Source of the DNA: Sthenelais limicola
Lineage: Eukaryota; Annelida; Polychaeta; Phyllodocida; Sigalionidae
Reading direction: 5' to 3'
DNA: 64,000 nt
Assembly: GCA_942159475.1 (NCBI GenBank)
Contig: OW804094.1
Location: 12,615,262-12,679,261, forward strand
In this document: positions 56,743 to 64,000 of the stretch, piece by piece
Layout of the letters: every line of letters starts with the position of its first letter
Position numbering within the stretch: position 1 is the stretch's first letter
Translations under genes and position numbers: made by a program
The notes under the pieces: generated by a model
What the model saw: only the letters and a program-made list of their open reading frames with translations
The model's database searches: none
What the model was told of the DNA's origin: nothing

Positions 56743-56972
56743 GGGTCAGATTTTCAGTTCTACACATCTATCAAATTCTGCTAATTTAGAGTGAAAATTG
56801 TTAAATACTGAGTATAATTATCTGAGTGTATTCTGTTTTGTATTAATTCAATAAATCTATCTGGTTATGTTGAACTGAATTTTGTACCTCACTTTTGTCT
56901 TAAATTTGGGTTATTTGAGAGGATTGGTGAAGACAAATTTAATTAATTTTGTTAATTCTGGCGATTTCCCTC
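56743..56972 (+). mobile_element. MITE-A copy, terminal deletion
   Basis: GGGTCAGATTTTCAG then a jump to TTCTACACATC. The right end is eroded (GGCGATTTCCCTC). Confidence 0.78.
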
Positions 56973-57465
56973 ATATAATCCTTGTTATACACCTGAGAAG
57001 TAGAACTCCACTATGTATCAAACAAAAAGATTGGTTCATAAGGGCCTGGAAGAACCGAAGCTTGAGATGATTAAAACCCTTTTGTTGCCATCGACATCCT
57101 TATGACAAATGAATTATCTCATCTTTTCTCATATTATGAGAGATTATGAATATAAACTAAAAGTTATGCCATATAGATATACTATAGGTGAAGTCGTCTA
57201 AAGTTGAACCATTCAGAAATAAGTTATTAAATTACATTTCTACAGAAAAACATGATCGGGTACGTTACATGACATGTAATTTATAATTAATTAAATGAAA
57301 TTAGAATTAATAGTTTATTCTATAAGCAAATCTTCATCTGGCAAAAAATGAGCTGTTGCGAATAAAAATAAGATTTCTTGGTTTCAGTCACACTAGTGAA
57401 TAAGATTCCCCAAATCGTGATAAGAAACATCGTGACACTTGACTAAAACATAAGGAATTTACAAA

Positions 57466-57665
57466 AATATTTCAGATATGAACGCGATATCGCCAAATAA
57501 AAGGGATTATGTTAGCGTGACGACCTAAAAACTAGTACCTTCAAAGCTTCGTGCAAATCTTTCATTTTTTGATATGGAGGTATGTATATATTGTTTTTCA
57601 ATCGATATTTTCCAAAGTGTTTTATTCACAAGAAATCTTTGTAGGAATGTTCTCATTGTTGGGTT
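57466..57665. repeat. Direct repeat, copy 1
   Basis: ATATTTCAGATATGAACGCG ... GCGTGACGACCTAAAAAC ... CCAAAGTGTTTTATTCACAA ... AGGAATGTTCTCATT. Copy 2 is at 57930-58130. The last part resembles the interior of MITE-D. Confidence 0.75.
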
Positions 57666-57689
57666 GATCGGCTTTCTCTAGTCGCCTAA

Positions 57690-57800
57690 GTGGGCTAAAT
57701 TTTCTGAAAATGTACAATTCACCTTCCCAAATTCTCTCAAATAATTCAAATCTAAGAGAAAATTTACGTTCAAAATGCAGTTTAGAACTAAGAAAAATAT
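57690..57800 (-). mobile_element. MITE-A fragment
   Basis: GTGGGCTAAATTTTCTGAAA start. Family sequence runs to GCAGTTTAGAACTAAG, then it is cut off. Confidence 0.7.
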
Positions 57801-57817
57801 ATTTCTAAAATCTAGGG

Positions 57818-57925
57818 AGGTGGTATTACCCATAAACAAGGAGGACAGGGACTAGTTGGTTGTGGTTTTGTTTATTGGGGTCCAACGTTTCGGCCAACAT
57901 GAGGCCTTTATCAAGGAGGATGGGT
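57818..57925 (-). mobile_element. Penelope-like element remnant with hammerhead-like motif
   Basis: On the minus strand, CTTGATAAAGGCCTCATGTT then GGCCGAAACGTTGGACCCC and AATAAACAAAACCACAACC. The order TGAT-stem-GAAAC with a GGCC/GGCC stem is the layout of the hammerhead-type motifs known from Penelope-like retroelements. The first box is TTGATAA where an active core has CTGATGA, so it is probably dead. Confidence 0.45.
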
Positions 57926-57929
57926 GTTT

Positions 57930-58130
57930 CTAAAATATTTCAGATATCGCAAAATAAGAGTGAGTATGTATGCGTGACGACCTAAAAACGGGTGCCTTCG
58001 TGCATATACATTCTTTTTTTAAAAAACAAATCTTTTTTTTCAATAGCGAGGTATGTATATTTATTGTTGATTGATATTTTCCAAAGTGTTTTATTCAAAG
58101 AAATCTTTGTAGGAATGTTCTCATTTTTTG
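57930..58130. repeat. Direct repeat, copy 2
   Basis: Second copy of 57466-57665. It differs by indels and a longer T/A run at 58013-58040. Confidence 0.75.
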
Positions 58131-58195
58131 GTTGAACATGTATTATTCGTCTTATTCGTCTGAACATGTGTTTCAAGACTGTCTATAATATACTG

Positions 58196-58419
58196 TGTCA
58201 GATTTTCAGAAAATGTACAATTCGTCTTCACCAATCCTCTCAAATAAACCACATTTTATGGTTCAAAATACAGTTTAACATAGCAGAACAGATATATTAA
58301 ACCAACACAAAACCAAATATACTCAGATATACCCGGTTTTCATAATCTTTTAGCCTAATTTAGCAGGATTTACTAAATCTATAGAGCTGCCAATTGTACA
58401 TTTTCTGACGATCTGACCC
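58196..58419 (-). mobile_element. MITE-A copy
   Basis: GTGTCAGATTTTCAGAAAAT start, CTGACCC end; flanks differ. Confidence 0.85.
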
Positions 58420-58739
58420 GTATAGGTACATAATGCATTTCAAAGGACATCCTAAGGGTATATTTTACTACTTTACTAGCGATTGCCTGCATACAATATC
58501 GCTAACTGTTTCTTTAAACATAAAAAAGATACAAAATTATTTAGTAGATGTCCTTTGTATGGTTGTGATCTGTCTGATCTCACTGAATACAACGCTACCT
58601 GGGGGTCGACTTTGTTGTTGTTTTGTTCAAGTACATTCATGTTTTATCTAATAGTTAAGTCTTCTTTTTTAGTGGAAACACTTGAGACACTGGGTAAAGA
58701 CCAGTTTCAGGTCCCCAGGAAGGAATATAGACACATTTT

Positions 58740-58895
58740 TTGATTATTTTATTTAGAAAAAAAATACAGGACTAGATCACCGCAATGGTGGTCTTCCTCT
58801 AGTACCTGGGGGGAGGAGGTGAAGTTGTAGCCATGCCCGGGTTCAAACCCACAACATATTCAAGCCACGGTGTAGACCACTCGGCCAATAGTGAC
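58740..58895 (-). mobile_element. tRNA-derived SINE
   Basis: On the minus strand, TGGCCGAGTGGTCTA (A box, perfect fit to TRGYNNARNNGG) is followed about 35 bases later by GGGTTTGAACCCG (B-box-like). After the tRNA-like head come CTACAACTTCACCTCCTCCC and a T/A-rich end with AATAAAATAATC. The head resembles a class II (Leu/Ser) tRNA start but lacks a full cloverleaf, so it is a SINE rather than a tRNA gene. Confidence 0.6.
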
Positions 58896-59794
58896 GATTT
58901 ATTTTTAAAGTTTTTTTTTATAAACTGGGTTTACATGTTCTACCAAGAGTTATATCTAATCTTATTTTTATTTGAAAAAACAATGGTATACAGCCATGAT
59001 TAACGTTGAATTTAAAACAAATACAAAGTACCAAGTACATAGGACTGTATTGTACACATTAATTAGCTATAATTGAAAGATCATTATTGGCTTCAGCTCA
59101 ACGAAATGATTGAAATCTAGCAACCACTGTTTAGGTGGCTATTAAATGTCCCTGTTTTTAATGTAAAGCTCTCATTAGGACTAGGCGATTATGTGTGACA
59201 ACGGTATAAAGTAAGAATATGGAGCCATTTGCACGGGTATAAGACCGAATATAGTAACTCAATCAATATGTGAGAGAAAAGATCTAATAATCGTTAGTTG
59301 GATTAATGTGAGGATGAATTAAATGTATTGATGTAAGGCCGCTTAAAGCTGATAATCTTAAAGAAATTTGGTACACAGTATATGCCGGTTTGATGATGAC
59401 GTTAAAATGTGGACTTTATATTCAATGGTTACGAAAATAATTTAGGCATCGCACGAATACATCCACGTAGTGGACACGTGCTTTTTGTGAACTTGATTAA
59501 CTTGTACGGCCAGATTTGTAATAAAAAAAAAATAAAAAAAAAAATTAATGATTAGTTCTACTATCACCTTTACGATAATAGCTGGGAGACAGGGTAACTA
59601 CTCCAGAAGCATGGCAACCCTTTTGTCAATCCTTCCTCCTATATCATAATATTATTATGTAATAATTTGACGAATAAAATATTTTCAAATAAGAAACTTA
59701 GGGAAACCAGTCCTGGGTACAAGTTATGAATAAATCCATTGTTATCCCTGGGTTATATTTGTATCAAACAACAAAATACACAATGCATATTTAC
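58896..59794. other. Intronic stretch, nothing recognised
   Basis: AT-rich; short A-runs at 59520-59545. Confidence 0.4.
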
Positions 59795-59853
59795 CTGATT
59801 CTCGTAGAGCTTATTTCATTGGATATCCATTCTTGAACTATATTTATATTATT
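59795..59853 (-). CDS. NMNAT: NMNAT internal exon with ISSTRIR motif
   Basis: Second NMNAT exon in transcription order, about 1.0 kb downstream of the previous one. A CTCCCGTTTCAG acceptor and a CAG|GTAAAT donor bound 59 bases: 19 codons plus 2 bases. They read NNINIVQEWISNEISSTRI and the first two bases of an Arg codon completed in the next exon. The ISSTxIR motif is the conserved C-terminal signature of the NMNAT nucleotidyltransferase fold that contacts ATP phosphates. The preceding N-x-E-W-I element also matches the animal family. Phase 0 at the start fits the exon at 60876-60977 and phase 2 at the end fits the exon at 55769-55868. Confidence 0.93.
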
Positions 59854-60000
59854 CTGAAACGGGAGAAAATATCAATGAATATCATGGACTGAAAATATAG
59901 GCTGCATTTCACTAAAACACAATATTTAACAGGGGTTGAATAGTGAACCAGCGGCCAATGTTTCAGTATACATAGGATTCACTAGGCACTCGTCGGAAGA

Positions 60001-60234
60001 GGGTCAGATTTTCGGAAAATGTACAATTGGCGGCTCTATAAATTTAGGGAATTTTGCTAAATAAGGGTGAAAATTATGAATACCAGATATATCTGAGTGT
60101 ATTTGGGATCGTATTGATTTGTAGTATCAGTTTTGCTATGTTAAACTGCATTTTGAAGCTTGTTTCTATCTTAAATATGGGTTATTTGACAGAATTAGTG
60201 AAGGCGAATTGTACATTCTCTGAAAATCTGACCC
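60001..60234 (+). mobile_element. MITE-A full copy, TSD AAGA
   Basis: 234 bp, GGGTCAG...CTGACCC, AAGA on both sides, inside an NMNAT intron. Confidence 0.93.
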
Positions 60235-60319
60235 AAGACCTGGTTAATCATTTATCTGTTTATCCAGACGTCGAATAACCTGTATTATATAAGATCAATA
60301 ATAAAAGAATCCTTGAATA

Positions 60320-60661
60320 GGGGACTTGCATGTGCCATTGCGCATGCCTGCCACAGTGCATCATGGGATGGATTCTGATGAAATCTGACATACAAATATT
60401 TGGCAATATTTTATCGAAAATTGCAAGAATGTTTTCAACCAATATCACAGCTTTTATAAATGATCTATAAAAACCAAATGCATGATGGGAAAGATGGGGA
60501 CTTGTGTCATGGAAACATGTATAACACATGGATATTGACATTAGAGCATTGATAAATAGTCCATGCTGAACATGGCATGTTTTCTATAGGTTTTACACTG
60601 TACCGTTAGTCCCATACTTCCATACGAATCAAGATTCAAAATGGCGGCTATGCAACTCCCC
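60320..60661 (+). mobile_element. MITE-B full copy
   Basis: 342 bp. GGGGACTTGCATGTGCCATT start, ATGCAACTCCCC end, TA on both sides (TTGAA also repeated outside). Confidence 0.92.
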
Positions 60662-60875
60662 TATTGAATTGACATGACGTACTGTGTGTCTACGCAGAGA
60701 GCGGGAGGCACCAGATTGACAGGCTTTCCTGTTTCTAAACTTTGCTAATGGCGATTATACTCATTATTCCATCATGACAGACTAAAAAAAGACCATTTAA
60801 CCTATCAGCATACTTTATATTACATTCGCTAAAACATTCGGAGGTGAAAACTGACGGAAAGCAGCATTAACCTAC

Positions 60876-60977
60876 CTTATATTTAGTGAGAACATCTGAT
60901 TCATAAATAAACTTTTCTGGATTGGATCCACCTCGTGAGATGCAGACGATCCCGAACCGGCCTATTATGTCTTCAAT
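60876..60977 (-). CDS. NMNAT: NMNAT internal exon, start of C-terminal catalytic part
   Basis: Internal exon of nicotinamide mononucleotide adenylyltransferase, which joins NMN (or nicotinic acid mononucleotide) to the AMP part of ATP, giving NAD+ (or its deamido form). Read on the minus strand it follows a TTTGTTCCCAG acceptor and ends at an AAG|GTAGG donor. It encodes exactly 34 codons (phase 0 at both ends): IEDIIGRFGIVCISRGGS, then PEKFIYESDVLTKYK. The stretch GLVCV/GIVCI-R-G, followed by a FIYESDVL segment, is the pattern of animal NMNAT1 and NMNAT3; NMNAT2 differs here. The exons before it, which carry the N-terminal nucleotide-binding motif and the middle of the protein, are not in the window and must lie above position 64000. 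The NMNAT assignment is very secure because the next two exons continue the family in register. Confidence 0.92.
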
Positions 60978-61029
60978 CTGGGAACAAATAATAATAGTTT
61001 TGTTATTAGTATAATAATTCATTTATTAT

Positions 61030-61277
61030 AGAATAGATGTGGACATGTAGTATGAAGTCCTGCCGCAAAAACAACAGGGAGAAACCGTCCGCATCGACTT
61101 CAGATGGGAAAAAAACGGGGAAAAAATAAGAAAATCTTTTTGATCGATGTTAAATGAGGGCCCAACTTTAACGAGGAATGGGATGAGATGATGAGATGAA
61201 ATGAGATATGAAAGAAGGGAAGAAAATGTAAAATAATGTTCAGTTTCTGATCGATGTTAGCTGAGAGTGAAGGACTA
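61030..61277. mobile_element. MITE-E fragment
   Basis: GAAGTCCTGCCGCAAAAACA and GATGTTAGCTGAGAGTGAAG match MITE-E. Its end is interrupted by the palindromic element that follows, and a second MITE-E end (GGCTAAGAGTGCAGATTTAA) lies at 61557. Confidence 0.6.
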
Positions 61278-61482
61278 AAACCCTGCCCACACACAGCCGA
61301 TTTGCCTCCCGATTGCCCCCCGATTTGGGTCTCCTGATGAATCCTATGATCTCATTTCAAATCCTGGTTTATGTTTTTGAAATACCATAAACCAGGATTG
61401 GAAATGAAATCGTAGGATTCATCGGAAGACCCAAATCGGGGGGGCAATCGGGAGGCAAATCGGCTATGTGTGGGCAGGGTTT
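61278..61482. mobile_element. 205-bp palindromic MITE, TSD TAA
   Basis: AACCCTGCCCACACACAGCC at the left and GGCTATGTGTGGGCAGGGTT at the right. The arms continue for about 95 bp with few mismatches (GATTTGCCTCCCGATTGCCC versus its complement). TAA flanks both ends, fitting PIF/Harbinger-type insertion (inference). Confidence 0.8.
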
Positions 61483-61740
61483 AAGGTGTACATACAATGC
61501 ATCCAAGTGACTGGGTTCACGCGTACGTAGTAGCAACATAATAGGGTTGCTGGTTCGGCTAAGAGTGCAGATTTAACATGGCGGGAAATGGGATGGGATG
61601 AAGGGATGGGGTGAGGATGAGCGATGATAAGGGCTATATATAGGTTTAAAATCATTTCAAATGAAGCGATTATATAAATATATAGTTGTATTTGACTAAA
61701 ATAGTTAAACAATTACCCCAGTATTCTCGTTATGAGGGAA

Positions 61741-61944
61741 CAGTCTAGGCCCAAACTTGAAAGAGTCCCTTCAAATGAAGGGAAAGCCTCTCGCCTCAAA
61801 CCGCAAAGAGTCATTATAATTCCATTAAGACCGCAAAATATCATTATATTCCCATTAAAACGCCGAGTTACTAGGCCGAGAACAGGGCCGAGAACTAGGC
61901 TGACATACCATTCTTATCTGATCTGAGGGTTTGGACCTAGAGTG
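61741..61944 (-). mobile_element. MITE-C full copy, TSD GGAA
   Basis: 204 bp. CAGTCTAGGCCCAAAC start, GGACCTAGAGTG end, GGAA on both sides. Confidence 0.92.
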
Positions 61945-62011
61945 GGAAATGGTTTGGCAATTATGAAATAAATGTCGGTATATGGTCACGTTAAATAGCA
62001 TTTAAATTAAT

Positions 62012-62350
62012 TTAAAGCTGTACTCGGGTCGAAATCTAGAGATTTTCTAATTGTTGCTCAATCTATAAATTATCCGACCAAAATTAAGATGGATTTTGTT
62101 TAGTTGTTTTTACTAAAGCTTGATAAAGTACACATATCTATTTCGGATACGGTCAGAGATAGAGAGAGACAGAGAGAAAGACAGACAGACAGAGAGGGCC
62201 CCCTTTGTTACAGTACAGCTCGTTCTGAGAATAATGTATTATGTTATATAACATCTGGTGCCGAATAAAAATCTTTAAATAAAAATTCAAAATAATATGA
62301 TTATTGTTTGGTTAGATTTATTGTGGTTATAGCCGAGAATGCAGTTTTAG
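62012..62350. mobile_element. MITE-E-like copy with inserted tail
   Basis: TTAAAGCTGTACTCGGGTCG start and TAGCCGAGAATGCAGTTTTA end. The middle contains (GACA/GAGA)n at 62155-62195 and a GCCGAATAAAAATCTTTAAA tail, suggesting a retroposon landed inside. Confidence 0.65.
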
Positions 62351-62399
62351 AAGTTAGTCTAAGTGTAAGTTTAGACATTTCGGCGATTGGGGCATAACT

Positions 62400-62634
62400 G
62401 GGTCAGATTTTCAGAAAATGCACAATCTACAGTTCTACACATCTTTCAAATTCTGCTAAATTAAATTGAAAATTGTTAAATACTAGGTATATCTGAGTGT
62501 ATTCTGTATTGTATTCATTCAATAAATCTGCCTGGTTATGTTGAACCGCATTTTGTACCTCACTTTTGTCTTAAATGTGGGTTATTTGAGAGGATTGGTG
62601 AAGACAAGTTGTACATTTTCTAGCGATTTCACCC
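62400..62634 (+). mobile_element. MITE-A full-length copy
   Basis: 235 bp, GGGTCAG...CACCC. Flanks AACT and AATT differ by one base. Confidence 0.9.
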
Positions 62635-62913
62635 AATTGATACCATTGCAGAGCTGGGAAGCTGGTTGCATCAAGTGGTGACATAACTAGTTCGGTAATT
62701 CCCTACAATAGTCAGAGAACAATAACTTACAGGGGAATATGTCTCAATAATGAAATCCCACGCTGCAATAGTTGGTATTGTCATCGACTGATAAGATATT
62801 GCAGCAATGTATTGACATTCCTCACATACCGCGCATACCAACCAACGCCTCCAAATACGGAAGCAGGGATTATGTATTGTAGGTGTGCATCGTGAGCTAC
62901 TATATATGGTTCC

Positions 62914-63261
62914 CAGTCTAGGCCCAAAGATGAGATAGTCCCTTCAAACAGAGGGAAACCATCTCGCCTCTCTCGCCTTCAAAATTAATGGTAACTGTCG
63001 GCAGAAATGGAATTAACTTTTCATATAGACATGTAGACCTTTTTGTCCGTTTTCCTACTGTAATATCGAACAAACTGACAAATAAAAGATTTTCTTATCT
63101 TATCAAACCGCAAAGTGCCATTATAATTACATAAAAACCGCAAAATGTCATTATATTCCCATAAAAACGCCCAGTCCTAGGCCAGGAAAATGATTAGCGA
63201 AGTAGGCGTCTAAACACTGCCATAACATTCTTATCTGATCTGAGGGTTTGGGCCTGGACTG
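62914..63261 (-). mobile_element. MITE-C copy with 140-bp insertion
   Basis: CAGTCTAGGCCCAAAGATGA start and GGGCCTGGACTG end. Foreign sequence from about 62967 to 63105 splits it and ends in AAAAGATTTTCTTATCTTAT. Confidence 0.82.
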
Positions 63262-63949
63262 GTTCTCGCGGCCCAGAGCACATTGAATTTAATGACTTTT
63301 GATGACTAATTTACATGACTTTTAATGACTAGTTTAATGACTTCTTATGTAAACGGATAATATTACAATCGTTCTTAATGAGTTTCATATTTACTTTATA
63401 CATAATCTTTTACTCAGGAAATGACAGCCACTTCCATACAAAGCTACCAACGATAATTCTGACAACAGGAATTGGAACACAATTTCGGTACATACAGGTG
63501 TTAAATGGGGCTATTTTGGGGGACATTTTAAAAAAAAAATCAGTTTTTCCAAAGTATCTGAATTCAGAAAATAATCTGAGAACTTATATCCCTGCTTTGA
63601 TGCCCCAAGCTAGGTGCTGGGTTGTCCAGTTTTTAATGACTTTTAATGATTTTAAGAAACAACTACGAAATTTAAATATCATTTAAATTAATTCATTAAT
63701 TTTTAATGAAGTTTAATGACTCGCGGGAACCATGTACTACTAAATCTGCCTCCATATTTGGTGATGGTTGTATGAATACCATACCATACCATACATACCA
63801 ACGCCGCCAAACAAGGCAAAAAGGACTATACAGGTGTATGCTTTATCATTTACTAAATCTGGCCCTTATTTGGGGGATGTACAGTGTACATAGCTTGGGC
63901 GGCCAGGCGTGAAACTACGTCAGCAGATAAATAGTCTGGGTAGAACCAC
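63262..63949. other. Stretch with no recognised feature
   Basis: Includes AATGACTTTTAATGACTAGT-type short repeats (63288-63345 and 63630-63725). No gene seen. Confidence 0.4.
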
Positions 63950-64000
63950 CTCAACATGTACAATTCACCTTCACTAATACTCTCAAATAATAAATAATTT
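63950..64000 (-). mobile_element. MITE-A fragment cut by the window end
   Basis: ATGTACAATTCACCTTCACT then ATACTCTCAAATAA matches the family start; GGGTCAG itself is absent. Confidence 0.65.

Larger units (their letters stand above)
55869..59794 (-). other. NMNAT: NMNAT intron (3.9 kb)
   Basis: Bounded by CAG|GTAAAT at 59794 and CTGTGTTCAG at 55869, both phase 2. It contains the polypurine tract, two MITE-A copies, a Penelope-like remnant, a tRNA-like SINE and a direct duplication, listed separately. Confidence 0.88.
59854..60875 (-). other. NMNAT: NMNAT intron (1.0 kb)
   Basis: Phase 0 intron bounded by GTAGG at 60875 and TTTCAG at 59854. It holds one MITE-A and one MITE-B, which make up over half of it. 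Confidence 0.9.
60978..64000 (-). other. NMNAT: NMNAT intron continuing beyond the window
   Basis: Upstream of the exon at 60876-60977 no other NMNAT exon could be read up to the window end, so this whole stretch is probably intron. Its repeats are listed separately. Confidence 0.6.

Noticed and set aside
58820..58895. tRNA gene on the minus strand
   Set aside because: A box and B-box-like sequence are present, but the acceptor stem and anticodon arm do not form; better explained as a SINE head.
5764..61926. ORFs sharing SRPKLERVPPNEGKASRLKP
   Set aside because: These are translations of MITE-C in one frame; they end wherever the element ends and have no gene context.
4107..62634. Many ORFs sharing a peptide like GYLRGLVKVNCTFSENLT
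   Set aside because: The shared peptide is only the translation of the MITE-A right end (GGGTTATTTGAGAGGATTGG) in one frame. It is a repeat, not a conserved protein family.
62660..62900. Possible upstream NMNAT exon near CTTACAGGGGAATATG
   Set aside because: No frame gives the conserved NMNAT segment expected before the exon at 60876-60977 and the splice signals are on the wrong side.

Overview
The window is a 64-kb piece of an AT-rich, intron-rich animal genome, with one 200-base assembly gap (671-870). It is probably a marine invertebrate and most likely a mollusc. Evidence for an animal: one recognisable gene is split by spliceosomal introns with clean GT..AG borders, and its protein is of the animal NMNAT1/3 type. 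Evidence for a mollusc is weaker: one TTAA-flanked miniature transposon family has AAAGCTGCACTCTCA-like ends, which I remember as common in bivalve genomes. No bacterial, viral or organellar feature was seen.

The only gene I can name lies on the minus strand: nicotinamide mononucleotide adenylyltransferase (NMNAT), the last enzyme of NAD+ synthesis. Three consecutive exons (60876-60977, 59795-59853, 55769-55868) encode the C-terminal third of the catalytic domain, including the ISSTRIR motif. Upstream exons with the N-terminal nucleotide-binding half must lie beyond position 64000. The exon at 55769-55868 ends in an in-frame TAA that lies inside a perfect GTAAGT splice donor. If that donor is used, two further minus-strand exons (29791-29920 and 27757-27960) join in phase across a 25.8-kb intron. 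They would add a 111-residue Ser/Arg-rich tail ending in a PDZ-ligand-like ETCV. The window therefore probably encodes two NMNAT C-termini, a short one by read-through and a long one by splicing.

Almost everything else is non-coding repeat. Positions 1-27.7 kb lie beyond the gene's 3' end and hold satellites (1.5-3.7 kb), a G-rich 29-bp minisatellite (23.8-24.6 kb) and many miniature inverted-repeat elements (MITEs). Positions 28-55.7 kb are the inferred introns of the long isoform, full of MITEs and three large tandem arrays (85-bp, 52-bp and 40-bp units). Positions 55.9-64 kb hold the remaining introns, a 540-bp polypurine tract and more MITEs.

Five MITE families could be defined from copies within the window. 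MITE-A is about 235 bp with GGGTCAG ends and 4-bp target duplications. MITE-B is about 340 bp with GGGGAYTTGCAT ends between TA dinucleotides. MITE-C is about 204 bp with CAGTCTAGG ends and 4-bp duplications. MITE-D is about 400 bp with GTGATGTGTTTCAGG ends and ATAT/ATTT duplications. MITE-E is about 320-440 bp with AGCTGCACTCTCAGC-like ends near TTAA. Several are nested, which gives a relative order of activity. Single copies of fold-back elements, tRNA-like SINE heads and Penelope-type remnants with hammerhead-like motifs are also present.
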